A DNA stretch of 64,000 nt from positions 1-64,000 of the forward strand of contig NZ_FPCI01000001.1 of assembly GCF_900116385.1 (NCBI RefSeq), in the 5' to 3' direction. The notes beneath the pieces were generated by a model. The model saw only the letters and a program-made list of their open reading frames with translations. It searched no databases and had not been told where the DNA came from. The DNA comes from Pseudoxanthomonas sp. YR558 (lineage in GTDB: Bacteria > Pseudomonadota > Gammaproteobacteria > Xanthomonadales > Xanthomonadaceae). A program made the position numbers and the translations under genes. Every line of letters begins with the position of its first letter. Position 1 is the first letter of the stretch. Positions 6,248 to 16,406 of the stretch are shown here, piece after piece.

Positions 6248-7998
6248 GCGATACCCAATCGCCGTGGCAGGTCTACAAGCGATTGATGGCGTTCGCCCGG
6301 GCGTACCGCGGCCTGCTCTTGCTGGCGGGACTCGGCATGCTGATCGAAGCCGCTGCCGGTGGCGCCTTCAGCAAGCTGATGGAGCCGGTGGTCAACGAGA
6401 CCTTCATCGATCGCGACCGCGCCAAGAGCCTGTTATTGCCGCTGGCCATCGTGGGGCTGTTCGTGATCCGCGGTATCGCCGGCTACGTCACCGACATGGG
6501 CATGGGCAAGGCGGCGCGCAGCATCGCCCGCGATGTCCGTGTCAACGTGCTGGGCAAATACCTGCGCCTGCCGGGATTGCGCTTCGACACCGAGCCCGTG
6601 CCTGCCATGCTGGTTCGCCTCGGGTCGGATGCCGATCAGATGGCCCAGGCGGCCGTCGACGCGATGAAGGTGATGCTGCAACAGGTCCTGCAGATCATCG
6701 CGGCGCTGGTGGTGATGTTCTGGACCAGTTGGCAGGTCACGCTGGCGATCCTGGTCATGGCGCCGCCCCTGTCATGGATCATGGACAAGGTGGCCAAGCG
6801 CTATCGGCGCATCAGCCACCGCATCCAGGAGAGCGGCGCGGAGATGATGCAGGCCGCCGACCAGACGCTCTCGAACCAGCAGGAAGTGAAGGTCTACGGC
6901 GCCCAGCGCAGCGAGCTTGCGCGCTATGAAAGCCTGGCGAATGCCAACCTCAAACTGGCGATGAAGGTCGAAGCCACGCGCAGCGTCTCCTCGGCGATGG
7001 TCCAGCTGATGGGCGCGATCGGGCTGGCGCTGCTGCTGTTCTTTGCCGGCCGAGAGGCGATGGCGGGGCGCTTGACGGCAGGTGGCTTCGTCACCTTGAT
7101 GATCTCGATGATGGCGATCATCCCCGCGCTCAAACAGCTGACCAACGTGCAGAACATGCTCCAGCGCGGGGTGGCCTCGGCGCAGCGCCTGTTCTCGGTA
7201 CTGGACGCGGACGACGAACAGGATTCGGGCACTCGCAGCCTCGACCGGGCGAAAGGCCTACTGGAATTCCGCGACATCACCACGCGTTACCCGGGGCAGG
7301 CGCGTCCGGCATTGGACGGCATCAGCTTCACCGCGCGGCCGGGTACCGTCACCGCGATCGTCGGTCGCTCGGGCAGTGGCAAGTCCACGCTGATCAAGCT
7401 GATCCCGCGGTTCTACGAAGCGGAATCCGGGCAGATCCTGCTCGATGGCCATCCGCTCCAGGATTACCCGCTCGCCGACCTGCGCCGGCAGATCGCGCTG
7501 GTAGGGCAGCAGGTCATGCTGTTCGACGGCACCGTTGCGGCCAACGTCGCGTATGGCGAATTGCAGGGGGCGGACGCCAACGGCATGGAAGCAGCGGTCC
7601 GTGGCGCGAACGCGATGGAGTTCGTGCAGGAGCTGCCGGAAGGCATGCAGGCGCCGATCGGGAACAAGGGCGGGCGCCTGTCGGGCGGCCAGCGCCAGCG
7701 CTTGGCGATTGCCCGCGCCATGCTGAAGGACGCGCCGATCCTGATCCTCGATGAAGCGACCGCCGCGCTGGACAACGAGTCCGAGCGTCTTGTGCAGAAT
7801 GCGCTGCAGAAGCTGATGCCAGATCGCACCACGCTGGTGATCGCCCACCGCCTGTCCACCATCGAGCACGCCGATCAGGTGCTCGTGCTCGATCAAGGGC
7901 GTCTGGTGGAGCAGGGCACGCATGCCGAGCTCATCGCGAAGGGCGGCTTGTATGCGCACCTGCACCAGATGCAGTTCCGTGAGGGCGAACCGGGGTGA
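6244..7998 (+). CDS. msbA: Lipid A export ATP-binding/permease protein MsbA
   Basis: MsbA flips core-lipid A across the inner membrane. The 584-residue half-transporter has a six-helix ABC transmembrane domain (residues 15-310), then a nucleotide-binding domain with Walker [10 protein letters not shown], signature LSGGQRQR, Walker [12 protein letters not shown] and the switch His in [11 protein letters not shown]. The GTG start overlaps the exbD stop, and its own stop overlaps the lpxK start by four bases. Placement just before lpxK and kdsB supports the lipid A role over other exporters of the family. Confidence 0.95.
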   Translation: MSDTQSPWQVYKRLMAFARAYRGLLLLAGLGMLIEAAAGGAFSKLMEPVVNETFIDRDRAKSLLLPLAIVGLFVIRGIAGYVTDMGMGKAARSIARDVRVNVLGKYLRLPGLRFDTEPVPAMLVRLGSDADQMAQAAVDAMKVMLQQVLQIIAALVVMFWTSWQVTLAILVMAPPLSWIMDKVAKRYRRISHRIQESGAEMMQAADQTLSNQQEVKVYGAQRSELARYESLANANLKLAMKVEATRSVSSAMVQLMGAIGLALLLFFAGREAMAGRLTAGGFVTLMISMMAIIPALKQLTNVQNMLQRGVASAQRLFSVLDADDEQDSGTRSLDRAKGLLEFRDITTRYPGQARPALDGISFTARPGTVTAIVGRSGSGKSTLIKLIPRFYEAESGQILLDGHPLQDYPLADLRRQIALVGQQVMLFDGTVAANVAYGELQGADANGMEAAVRGANAMEFVQELPEGMQAPIGNKGGRLSGGQRQRLAIARAMLKDAPILILDEATAALDNESERLVQNALQKLMPDRTTLVIAHRLSTIEHADQVLVLDQGRLVEQGTHAELIAKGGLYAHLHQMQFREGEPG

Positions 7999-9005
7999 GC
8001 AAGCGCGAGGCGCAGACCCCTGTTTACTGGTTCGGTGATGCGCCCGTGCCCTTTTGGGCCCGGGCGCTGTCCGGCGTCTACGCGGCGCTGATCGCGTTGC
8101 GCTTGAAGCTCTACCGTGCCGGCGTACTTCGCCGCCTTGGCGTCGGCGTGCCGGTGATCGTGGTCGGCAACATCACCGCGGGCGGTACCGGCAAGACGCC
8201 CCTGACGATCGCGCTCGTGGAGCGCCTGCGCGCGGCGGGCTTCAAGCCTGGCGTGGCCAGCCGAGGCTATGGCCGGCGCGATGAAGCGACACCACGTTGG
8301 GTGGATGCGGCGACCGCGCCCGAGGAGGGCGGCGACGAGCCCTTGTTGATCGCGCGACAGACCGGCACGCGGGTCCGCGTCGATCGCGATCGCGTGTCGG
8401 CGGCGCGTGCGCTTGCTGCCGCCGGCTGCAACGTGGTCGTCTGCGATGACGGCCTTCAGCACTACCGATTGCGACGCGACATCGAGATCGAGGTCATCGA
8501 CGGCGCGCGCCGGTACGGCAATGGCCGGATGATGCCGGCGGGCCCCCTGCGTGAACCGGTCGAGCGCTCGGCCGAATGCGACTTCCGTGTGGTGAACCTG
8601 GCCTCGCCCGAGGCCGAAGCGGCTTTCGGCGAATGGCCGATGCAGTTGCAACCCGAAGTTGCGGTACCGCTGCGCGGTGGACGTCCACGCGCGCTGGCCT
8701 CATTCGCAGGGCAGCGCGTGCATGCGGTTGCGGGCATCGGCCACCCGCCGCGTTTTTTTGCGATGCTGCGGGCGTGGGGCTTGGGCGTGGTGCCGCACGC
8801 TTTCGCCGATCATCACGACTATCGTGCGGAGGATTTCGCGTTCGGCAGCGAACTCCCCGTGCTGATGACCGAAAAGGACGCCGTGAAGTGCGCCGCCTTC
8901 GCGAATGACTGGTTCTACAGCGTGCCGGTCGCCGCCCAACTGCCAGAAGCCTTCTGGATCGCCCTGCTCGACAAGCTGGGCGCGCCGCCGCGTCCGTCCC
9001 CCTGA
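7995..9005 (+). CDS. lpxK: Tetraacyldisaccharide 4'-kinase LpxK
   Basis: LpxK phosphorylates the 4' position of the lipid A disaccharide at the inner membrane. The 336-residue protein begins with a GTG that overlaps the msbA stop. An N-terminal hydrophobic segment ([17 protein letters not shown]) is the membrane-associated helix, followed by the P-loop [13 protein letters not shown] and the conserved ASRGYGRR and DDGLQHYRL motifs. The length is normal for the family. Confidence 0.95.
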   Translation: MSKREAQTPVYWFGDAPVPFWARALSGVYAALIALRLKLYRAGVLRRLGVGVPVIVVGNITAGGTGKTPLTIALVERLRAAGFKPGVASRGYGRRDEATPRWVDAATAPEEGGDEPLLIARQTGTRVRVDRDRVSAARALAAAGCNVVVCDDGLQHYRLRRDIEIEVIDGARRYGNGRMMPAGPLREPVERSAECDFRVVNLASPEAEAAFGEWPMQLQPEVAVPLRGGRPRALASFAGQRVHAVAGIGHPPRFFAMLRAWGLGVVPHAFADHHDYRAEDFAFGSELPVLMTEKDAVKCAAFANDWFYSVPVAAQLPEAFWIALLDKLGAPPRPSP

Positions 9006-9028
9006 CCTTGTTGCCGGTGTCCATCGCC

Positions 9029-9790
9029 ATGCCACCTTTCGTCGTCGCCATTCCTGCCCGCTACGCCGCCTCGCGACTTCCGGGCAAACCGCTGCGCCTG
9101 CTCGGCGGCACGTCCCTGGTGGTCCACGTTGCACGACGGGCACTGGCGGCAGGCGCGCAGCAGGTGTGGGTCGCCACCGACGATGCCCGCATTCGCGATG
9201 CGCTCGAGGGGACCGAGGTGCAGGTGGCGATGACGTCCGAGCGCCATGCTTCGGGTAGCGACCGTCTGGCCGAATGCGCCGACATCGCCGGTTGGGACGA
9301 CGATGCGCTGGTGGTGAACCTGCAAGGCGACGAGCCCTTCGCGCCGCCAGCCGGTATCCGCGCCGTGGCCGAAACGCTGGCCGACAGTGGTGCGCCCATG
9401 GCGACGTTGGCGGTGCCCATCGAGGACGCGGCCACGCTGTTCGACCCGAATGCGGTGAAGCTGGTGCGCGCCGCCAATGGCGATGCGCTGTACTTCAGTC
9501 GCGCACCCATTCCATGGCACCGCGACGGCTTCGCGCGCTCCCGCGATGAACTGCCGCCGGGACAATGGCTGCGGCATATCGGCATCTATGCTTATCGGGC
9601 GGGTTTCCTGCGCCGCTTTTCTTCGCTGCCACCGGGTCGGCTGGAGCAGGTGGAATCGCTCGAGCAGCTTCGGGTGCTTGAAGCCGGTCACCGGATCGCC
9701 GTGGCCCTGACGCCGGCACCATTCCCGCCCGGCGTCGACACGCCAGAGGATCTGGCCCGCGCCGAAACCCTGCTGAAAGGCGGTGCATGA
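9029..9790 (+). CDS. kdsB: 3-deoxy-manno-octulosonate cytidylyltransferase KdsB
   Basis: KdsB makes CMP-Kdo, the donor for the inner core of LPS. I chose the ATG at 9029 ([20 protein letters not shown], 253 residues), which matches the family start; a TTG at 9008 would add seven residues. The nucleotide-binding [15 protein letters not shown] and the LQGDEPF motif are intact. It follows lpxK by 23 bases and overlaps the next gene by four. Confidence 0.95.
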   Translation: MPPFVVAIPARYAASRLPGKPLRLLGGTSLVVHVARRALAAGAQQVWVATDDARIRDALEGTEVQVAMTSERHASGSDRLAECADIAGWDDDALVVNLQGDEPFAPPAGIRAVAETLADSGAPMATLAVPIEDAATLFDPNAVKLVRAANGDALYFSRAPIPWHRDGFARSRDELPPGQWLRHIGIYAYRAGFLRRFSSLPPGRLEQVESLEQLRVLEAGHRIAVALTPAPFPPGVDTPEDLARAETLLKGGA

Positions 9791-10251
9791 AACTGCTGGT
9801 GGTATGCCTGGGCAACATCTGCCGTTCGCCGATGGCGGAGGGGGCGCTGAGGGCACGCCTTGATGCCTCGCCACTGGCGGGGCGGGTCGAGGTCGATTCA
9901 GCGGGCACGGGCGGTTGGAATGCCGGCGAACCGCCGGACCATCGCGCCATCGCCTGCGCGCGCAGCCATGGCGTGGACATCAGTGGCCAGCGCGCCCGCC
10001 AACTCCGTCTCACCGACTTCGACGACTACGACTGGCTCCTGTGCGCCGATGCCAGCAACCTGCGCGATGTCCGCAAGCTGGCGCCGGCTACGCGCCGTGA
10101 CCGGATCGTCCTGCTGCTGGACTGGGCCGGGATCGAGCCGGGCGGCGAGGTGCCGGACCCCTATACTGGAGGGCCGGAAGACTTCCGACAGGTCTGGCGA
10201 CTGGTCGATTCCGCCGCACAGGCGGTCGTGGCCCGGCTCTCCACCGCCTGA
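9787..10251 (+). CDS. Low-molecular-weight protein tyrosine phosphatase
   Basis: The 154-residue cytosolic enzyme has the P-loop Cys7-(X)5-Arg13-Ser ([10 protein letters not shown]) and the C-terminal general-acid loop DPYTGG. Family members dephosphorylate tyrosine kinases that control exopolysaccharide export (Wzb/Etp type), though the LPS gene context gives no sure substrate. The ATG overlaps the kdsB stop, so it is the last gene of the operon. Confidence 0.92.
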   Translation: MKLLVVCLGNICRSPMAEGALRARLDASPLAGRVEVDSAGTGGWNAGEPPDHRAIACARSHGVDISGQRARQLRLTDFDDYDWLLCADASNLRDVRKLAPATRRDRIVLLLDWAGIEPGGEVPDPYTGGPEDFRQVWRLVDSAAQAVVARLSTA

Positions 10252-10270
10252 GACTTGGGCATAATCAGGG

Positions 10271-11698
10271 ATGATGACGGACATGACCTTGGCCCCCGAA
10301 CTGCCGCGCGGCCTGCAGTGGCTGAATGCGCCGGCGACCACGCTGCACGAGCAGCGGGGGCGGATCGTTGCGCTGGCGTTCGTCAACAGCGCCTCGGCTT
10401 GGTGCGCACAACGGCTGAACGACTTGGCCGTGCTCCAGGCCAGGTACCTGGGACGCCTGCAGGCGCTCGCCATCCATGTGCCGCGATTCGACAGTGAACG
10501 TGATCCCCAACAGGCGCTCAAGCGCCTGCGCCGGCATGGCAATGTCCTGCCAGTGGCGCACGATGCCGACTGGGTAGCCTGGCAGCGTTATGGCGTGGAC
10601 GCTTGGCCTACCATCCTGCTGATCGATGGCGAAGGCCAGGTGCGCCATCGCGCTGTCGGCGCCGATGGGCTACAGGAGCTGGAGCGCCAGATCGCCCGCT
10701 TGTGCGACGGGCTGCATGCACCGCCGGACGATGACCTGCGCAGCTTTCGCGAATCTCACCCTGAACCGCGCATGCCGCTGTGCTTCCCCACGGGCATCGT
10801 GGCCACGCCGGACCGCCTGTTCGTGGCGGACAGTGGCCACCACCGAGTGCTGGAGTGCAACCATCAAGGGCGGGTGATCCGGCAATTCGGTATGGGCACG
10901 GCGGACTTCGCCGACGGCGAGCTCAACCATGCGGCCTTCCGTCGCCCCCAGGGGCTCGCGTTGGTGCGTGAGTCGCTCTACGTCGCGGACACGGGCAATC
11001 ACGCGCTGCGTCGCATCAACCTCCCCACCAGCACGGTCGACACGCTGTGCGGCAACGGCCGCGCGGGCGAGCCGGCCGACGGCGTGGTCGACGCGGCGCG
11101 GAACGTGGCGCTGAACCAGCCGCAGGCGCTGCTGGTGAACAACAACCAGATATTCCTGGCCATGGCCGGGGACAACCGGATCTGGAGCTACGACCTGGGG
11201 ACGCGCGAGCTCCGCGCGCGCGCGGGTTCCGGGCAACTCGATGTCCGTGACGGCAGCGGACCGATGGCGGCGTTCGCGCAGCCCGCAGGCTTGGCGGCGG
11301 TGCTGCAGACACTTTACGTGTGCGATGCCGTGGGCTCGTCGCTGCGCTCCATGCAGTTGCGTGGCGACACCGTGCAGACGCTGGTGGGGCAGGGCGTCTG
11401 GACATTCGGTGCGGAGGATGGCCCGCGCGAAGGCGCGCGCCTGCAGCATCCACAGGCCATCGCCTTGAGTCCCGACGCGCCGGTCATGTGGATCGCCGAC
11501 AGCGGCAACGGCACCTTGCGCACGCTGCGGTTGGGCGGTGGCGAACTGACGACCGTCTCGCTGCCGCGCGCCCTGCACGGGCCCGCTGGCCTCTCCGTCG
11601 CCGCGGGCGCGGTCTGGATCGCCGAGACCGATGCCCATGCGGTCCTGCGCTACGATATCGCCACCGGCGAATTGAGCCACGTTCCGATCGACGAATGA
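10271..11698 (+). CDS. NHL-repeat protein with an N-terminal thioredoxin-like domain
   Basis: The 475-residue protein combines a thioredoxin-like fold (residues 15-150, with YGVDAWPTILLIDGEGQV) and an NHL beta-propeller (residues 165-470, repeats such as PTGIVATPDRLFVADSGHHR and GLALVRESLYVADTGNHALR). This is the architecture of NHLRC2-like proteins. At the usual CxxC position it has SAWCAQRL, with only one cysteine, so classical disulfide oxidoreductase activity is doubtful. No signal peptide is seen. It begins 20 bases after the phosphatase and overlaps uvrC by four bases. Confidence 0.85.
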   Translation: MMTDMTLAPELPRGLQWLNAPATTLHEQRGRIVALAFVNSASAWCAQRLNDLAVLQARYLGRLQALAIHVPRFDSERDPQQALKRLRRHGNVLPVAHDADWVAWQRYGVDAWPTILLIDGEGQVRHRAVGADGLQELERQIARLCDGLHAPPDDDLRSFRESHPEPRMPLCFPTGIVATPDRLFVADSGHHRVLECNHQGRVIRQFGMGTADFADGELNHAAFRRPQGLALVRESLYVADTGNHALRRINLPTSTVDTLCGNGRAGEPADGVVDAARNVALNQPQALLVNNNQIFLAMAGDNRIWSYDLGTRELRARAGSGQLDVRDGSGPMAAFAQPAGLAAVLQTLYVCDAVGSSLRSMQLRGDTVQTLVGQGVWTFGAEDGPREGARLQHPQAIALSPDAPVMWIADSGNGTLRTLRLGGGELTTVSLPRALHGPAGLSVAAGAVWIAETDAHAVLRYDIATGELSHVPIDE

Positions 11699-13542
11699 GC
11701 GGTAGTCCCCAGCCGGCCTTCGACGGCAAGGCCTTTGCCGCCGGCCTGAGCACCGCTCCCGGCGTGTATCGCATGTATGCCGCCGACGACGCGCTGCTGT
11801 ATGTCGGCAAGGCGGGCGCGCTGCGCAAGCGCGTCACGAGCTACTTCAATAACTCGCCCAAGTCCCCGCGCATTCTGTCGATGCTGACCCAGGTCGCGCG
11901 TATGGATGTGACCGTCACCCGTACGGAGGCCGAAGCGCTGCTGCTGGAAAACCAGCTGATCAAGTCGCTGACGCCGCGCTACAACGTGCTCCTGCGCGAC
12001 GACAAGAGCTATCCCTATGTGCTGCTGACGCGCGAGGAATGGCCACGCATCGCGTTCCACCGAGGCGCGCGCGCGGTCCCGGGGCGTTACTTCGGCCCCT
12101 ATCCGAGTGTCGTTGCGGTTCGCGAGACGCTGAACCTGATGCAGAAGCTGTTCCGCATCCGCAACTGCGAGGACAGCGTGTTCCGCAACCGGTCGCGGCC
12201 CTGCCTCCAGTACCAGATAGGCCGCTGCAGCGGCCCCTGCGTCGGCCTGGTCGCCGAGGCGGATTACGCCGAATCGGTTCGGCAGGCGGGCCTGTTCCTG
12301 GATGGCCGCAGCGATGAGCTGACTAAGGAACTCACCCTGGCGATGGAGCAGGCGAGCGTCGCGCTGGAGTTCGAGCGTGCGGCGCGCCTGCGCGACCTCG
12401 TCGCCTCGATCCGTACTCTGCAGGCGCGCCAGTACGTGGACGGACACGCCGCGGATCTCGATGTGCTGGCCTGTGCGATGCAGGGAAGCCAGGCCTGCGT
12501 GCTGCTGTTGGCGTTCCGCGATGGCCGCAACCTGGGCACCCGCACCTTCTTCCCAAAGACCAATGGCGAGGATAGCGCCGACGAAGTCCTGGGGGCCTTC
12601 GTTTCCCAGTACTACGCCGAGCAGCCCGCGCCGCAGGAGATCGTCCTGGATCGCGAGATCCCGGATGCTGAGCTGATCGAACATGCGCTCGCCGCGTCGG
12701 CCGGTCGCAAGGTGCAGCTCAAATGGAACGTGCGTACCGAGCGCGCCGGCTATCTGGAGCTGGCCAAGCGCAATGCAGAGATCGCGCTGACCACGGAGCT
12801 CACCAGCCGCAATGCGCAGACCGCACGCAGCGAAGCGCTGAAGGAGCTGTTGGGTCTGTCCGATGTCGCCAAGCGGATCGAATGCTTCGACATCAGCCAT
12901 ACGATGGGCGAAGCGACGGTGGCGTCCTGCGTCGTGTTCGACGCCAACGGTGCCGTCCGTTCGCAATACCGTCGCTACAACATCACCGGCATCACGCCGG
13001 GCGACGATTTCGCCGCCATGCACCAGGCCATCGAGCGGCGTTTCCGGCGCGCGGTGGAGGAGGGCGGCGTGCTTCCGGATGTCCTCTTGATCGACGGTGG
13101 TGCGGGTCAGCTGGCACAGGCGCAGACCGCGTTGGCCGATCTCGGGGTCACGGGGGTCACCCTGGTCGGCGTGGCCAAGGGCGTCGAGCGGCGCGCCGGC
13201 CACGAGACGCTTGTGTTACCCGACGGTCGTGAGCTGCGCCCGGGTGCGGCATCACCCGCGCTGCAACTGATCCAGCAGGTGCGCGACGAAGCACACCGCT
13301 TCGCGATCACCGGCCATCGCGGCAAGCGCCAGAAGGCCCGCATGACGAGCAAGCTCGAGGACATCCCCGGCATCGGGCCGCGCCGTCGCGCAAGCCTGCT
13401 GAAGCATTTCGGCGGGCTGGCGGGCCTGAAGGCCGCTGGCGTCGACGAGATCGCACGCGTCGAAGGCGTCAATGCCGCGCTCGCGGAGCGAATCTACGCT
13501 AACCTGCACGGGCTGCCGTCGCCCGAGGCCGGAACCGAGTAA
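11695..13542 (+). CDS. uvrC: UvrABC excinuclease subunit UvrC
   Basis: UvrC makes both incisions in nucleotide excision repair. The 615-residue protein starts at the ATG at 11695, overlapping the upstream stop. It has the GIY-YIG domain (residues 14-95, APGVYRMY and LLYVGKAG), a cysteine-containing segment (RPCLQYQIGRCSGPC), the UVR motif around residue 205-240, the RNase H-like endonuclease domain (ECFDISHTMGEATVAS, LLIDGGAGQL) and C-terminal helix-hairpin-helix motifs (IPGIGPRRRASLLKHFGG). Confidence 0.96.
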   Translation: MSGSPQPAFDGKAFAAGLSTAPGVYRMYAADDALLYVGKAGALRKRVTSYFNNSPKSPRILSMLTQVARMDVTVTRTEAEALLLENQLIKSLTPRYNVLLRDDKSYPYVLLTREEWPRIAFHRGARAVPGRYFGPYPSVVAVRETLNLMQKLFRIRNCEDSVFRNRSRPCLQYQIGRCSGPCVGLVAEADYAESVRQAGLFLDGRSDELTKELTLAMEQASVALEFERAARLRDLVASIRTLQARQYVDGHAADLDVLACAMQGSQACVLLLAFRDGRNLGTRTFFPKTNGEDSADEVLGAFVSQYYAEQPAPQEIVLDREIPDAELIEHALAASAGRKVQLKWNVRTERAGYLELAKRNAEIALTTELTSRNAQTARSEALKELLGLSDVAKRIECFDISHTMGEATVASCVVFDANGAVRSQYRRYNITGITPGDDFAAMHQAIERRFRRAVEEGGVLPDVLLIDGGAGQLAQAQTALADLGVTGVTLVGVAKGVERRAGHETLVLPDGRELRPGAASPALQLIQQVRDEAHRFAITGHRGKRQKARMTSKLEDIPGIGPRRRASLLKHFGGLAGLKAAGVDEIARVEGVNAALAERIYANLHGLPSPEAGTE

Positions 13543-13547
13543 GTTCG

Positions 13548-14261
<714 letters not shown>

Positions 14262-14290
14262 GTTTTATCGTCCCGAGAGGGGCGGCCCAC

Positions 14291-14312
14291 AAAACCCCGT
14301 TCGCGGGGTTTT
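14291..14312 (+). terminator. Intrinsic terminator after tRNA-Gly copy 1
   Basis: AAAACCCCG, loop TTCG, then CGGGGTTTT: a GC stem with a stable tetraloop and a T run. The flanking A/T runs make it workable on both strands. It suggests the pgsA-tRNA-Gly transcript ends here, apart from the later tRNAs. Confidence 0.8.
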
Positions 14313-14371
14313 GCGTTGTAGGGCGCCAGGAAGGCTTGCCCTGATTGCGGTTGTCGGGCGCGGTCGCTGCA

Positions 14372-14434
14372 GGACAGCTGGCAGAGTGGTAATTCGGTGG
14401 ATTGCAGCGCAATATGGGTCCGCTGAAGAAGTTC
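14372..14434 (+). pseudogene. tRNA-Cys-like remnant
   Basis: Just before tRNA-Cys the text TGGCAGAGTGGTAATTCGG and GGATTGCA repeats the D-arm and the 5' part of the anticodon arm of that tRNA (TGGCAGAGTGGTGAT, GGATTGCAAATCC). The matching 3' half, T-loop and CCA are missing. It looks like a partial, decayed duplicate. The limits are approximate. Confidence 0.4.
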
Positions 14435-14508
14435 GGCCTCGTGGCAGAGTGGTGATGCACCGGATTGCAAATCCGTTTACAGCGGTTCGATTCCGCTCGA
14501 GGCCTCCA
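14435..14508 (+). tRNA. tRNA-Cys(GCA)
   Basis: The 74-base gene with encoded CCA has acceptor GGCCTCG paired to CGAGGCC, anticodon loop TTGCAAA and T-arm CGGTTCGATTCCG. Confidence 0.97.
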
Positions 14509-14539
14509 ATGTAGAATCGGCGATGCATGCATCGTCCAT

Positions 14540-14615
<76 letters not shown>

Positions 14616-14640
14616 TATTCGCTCCCCCCGGGGAGTACGC

Positions 14641-14671
14641 CGAAGCCCCGCACGCGGGGCTTCGCTGTTTT
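14641..14671 (+). terminator. Intrinsic terminator after tRNA-Gly copy 2
   Basis: An 11-bp perfect stem, CGAAGCCCCGC with GCGGGGCTTCG, is followed by CTGTTTT. It is placed between tRNA-Gly copy 2 and tRNA-Leu. Confidence 0.75.
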
Positions 14672-14729
14672 CGGCGATCGGAAGCGTGCCGCTTTCCAAG
14701 GCGGCACGACTGAGGCAGGCTATCCCCGT

Positions 14730-14816
14730 GCCCGGATGGCGAAATTGGTAGACGCATCGGACTTAAAATCCGCCGGCCGCGAGGCCATGCCGGTTCGATT
14801 CCGGCTCCGGGCACCA
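14730..14816 (+). tRNA. tRNA-Leu(TAA)
   Basis: The 87-base type II tRNA with a long variable arm has acceptor GCCCGGA paired with TCCGGGC, anticodon loop CTTAAAA and encoded CCA. It borders the accessory region that follows, and tRNA-Leu 3' ends are common integration targets, but I found no matching 3' direct repeat downstream. Confidence 0.96.
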
Positions 14817-15047
14817 CAAAGTAGTCCATCGATCAGCGGTCGCGATAAGCCTGCACCGGGCTATCGCTGGACGATGGATGGCACGCGCCAGGAGCCGATT
14901 CCGGGCGGGCCGGCTGACAAGTCTGGCGAGAAGGCAGATGACGGCCTCTAGAGGGAAAGGCCGTCGTCGCTCGCAATGGATGGAAAGGCGGAGTACGTCC
15001 AGCGATGCTGGAGATTGCCAGGCCGCTGAAAAGCATTCCCTTAGAGG

Positions 15048-15302
15048 TCAGTTGACCGACGACGGCGCCTTGTAATCCACACAGACTGTCTTCCGGAGCT
15101 CCTCGCGGTCCGAAGGAGGGAAGTACTCAAGCGCCTTGCATTCACCGGCCCTGTAGTTGGCGTGTTGCCCGATCACTGAAGTGCCTAGCCAGATCGTGGG
15201 TATGGCCATGACGACTGCACACGCAGCGACAACGCCGAGCGGAACCTTTTGGTCCAAGGCTTCGATAGCACGATCGCAAGCGGAGGCGATAGAGGAGAGC
15301 AT
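15048..15302 (-). CDS. Small membrane protein, unknown
   Basis: The predicted 84-residue protein from the ATG at 15302 (MLSSIASACDRAIEALDQK) has one transmembrane helix near residues 22-42 (VPLGVVAACAVVMAIPTIWL) and a C-terminal soluble part with two cysteines. No clear ribosome-binding site is seen, and a longer frame to 15443 exists. No homologue is recognised. It may not be a real gene. Confidence 0.4.
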   Translation of the reverse strand: MLSSIASACDRAIEALDQKVPLGVVAACAVVMAIPTIWLGTSVIGQHANYRAGECKALEYFPPSDREELRKTVCVDYKAPSSVN

Positions 15303-15490
15303 TCGACAATCTCGGCGTCGGGGGAGCTTCGAGTGTCTCTGCCCCGACCCGCTGCGGCTATCAGGGAATTCCTCACAAGCAGTCGGGCGCATCCCCCATG
15401 CCGCCGGCATGCCAGTGGCATGTCCGGAAGGTAGGTAAGCCAATGACTTAGGCCGAGAGTTGCCTATTCAATCGCACTAGGAGGTGCGTG

Positions 15491-15889
15491 GTGCGTGTCG
15501 CCAAGACACCCGAGTTCCTGCAGTCGGTGATGGACCACCCCAAGGTCAGGCCTTGGATTGTGCCGGATGGTGTGGATAGGGATATCCCTCTCGCGGCGAT
15601 CTTCGGTCAAGGGATAGGCCTGGAGTTCGATACAGGCGGGTTCTTCTTCCACGCCCTCGGTGATGGCGTGTATGAGGTGCACACGCTGTTCCTGCTTGGC
15701 ACCACGAATGCGCTGGACTGCTGTAAGGCAGCGGCACATTTCATGTTGTGCGGCACGGAGTGCACGCGGATCGTGACCAAGGTGCCGGCCGATAACATCC
15801 CGGCGTGGAAGCTTACCGAGAAGATGGGGTTCCGGGCCGATCAGATCCGGCCTGCTGCGCGTCAGCGTGCCTTAAGAGTGCTCCCATAG
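15491..15889 (+). CDS. GNAT-like protein of a phage-associated type
   Basis: The GTG at 15491 is chosen over 15488 because AGGAGG lies 6 bases upstream of it. The 132-residue product has the look of a small N-acetyltransferase fold: a start MRVAKTPEFLQSVMDHPKVRPW, central strands around YEVHTLFLLG, and a C-terminal NIPAWKLTEKMGFR resembling the acetyl-CoA motif of GNAT enzymes. Proteins of this appearance occur in podovirus and prophage morphogenesis regions, from general knowledge. Here it is isolated, without other phage structural genes, so it may be a remnant. Confidence 0.55.
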   Translation: MRVAKTPEFLQSVMDHPKVRPWIVPDGVDRDIPLAAIFGQGIGLEFDTGGFFFHALGDGVYEVHTLFLLGTTNALDCCKAAAHFMLCGTECTRIVTKVPADNIPAWKLTEKMGFRADQIRPAARQRALRVLP

Positions 15890-16212
15890 TGGGCGGGGCT
15901 GCCCAGGGAGGCCTCCCGGGCGTCGACGCGCTTGGAGGCGGCGAGGAGCAGGTAGGCGGTGTCTCGGCGCCCGAAAGGCGTGGTGCCTTTCAGCAGCTCG
16001 AACTCCGCGGAAGCAACCTGGTAGGGCGCTCGAAACCGCAGACGTGCGACCAGGTCCTTGCGCTCTTCCGCAGGGTAGTCCTTGGCTGCTCGATCCAGAA
16101 GGTCGCGAACGCGCGCGAACTCTGGTCGCGCGCTTCGGTTATAGAGCCCGAACGTGGTCTCGCCGGGCTCTAGCCGGCTGGAGTCGGTGCGATCGAAGTC
16201 GTCAACGAGCAT
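15862..16212 (-). pseudogene. Fragment of a larger hypothetical protein
   Basis: Residues 1-75 (with YNRSARPEFARVRDLLDR and a following VARLRF...ASAEFELL) resemble the N-terminus of large hypothetical proteins that start with a NxSARPEaxRVR motif and a FEL segment. After FELL the sequence loses that pattern and soon stops, as expected after a frameshift or deletion. The 3' end also overlaps the convergent gene at 15491-15889. This family assignment is from memory. Confidence 0.4.
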
Positions 16213-16276
16213 CGGGGCGCCCTACGTAAGTAGACAAACTAAGAAGGCCGCGATTGCTCGCAGCCTTTGAAATGCA

Positions 16277-16346
16277 TGGCGCCCGAAGTTGGACTCGAAC
16301 CGACGAGCCCCTGATTAACAGTCAGCTCTTCATCAGTTTGTCGGAC
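16277..16346 (-). tRNA. tRNA-Asn(GTT)-like gene, phage-type or degenerate
   Basis: On the minus strand an acceptor GTCCGAC pairs with TTCGGGC (one wobble, one mismatch), the anticodon arm CTGA-CTGTTAA-TCAG gives anticodon GTT, the T-loop TTCGAGT is present, and the gene ends with encoded GCCA. The D-arm is shortened and one T-stem pair is mismatched. It differs from usual proteobacterial tRNA-Asn, and it lies near a phage-type gene, so a phage-derived or decaying tRNA is likely. Confidence 0.5.
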
Positions 16347-16406
16347 CCGTATTGGCCAGAGACAGCACCCTGGCCGCGACGAATGCGGCCAGGGGCGAGT
16401 GGTCAT

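Noticed and set aside
11320..11694. A longer UvrC with 125 extra N-terminal residues
   Set aside because: That part is out of frame with, and opposite in codon use to, the NHL gene it overlaps. The ATG at 11695 starts a normal UvrC.
14817..15047. A direct repeat of the tRNA-Leu 3' end marking an island attachment site
   Set aside because: I looked for the end sequence TTCGATTCCGGCTCCGGGCA near the right edge of the accessory region and did not find it.
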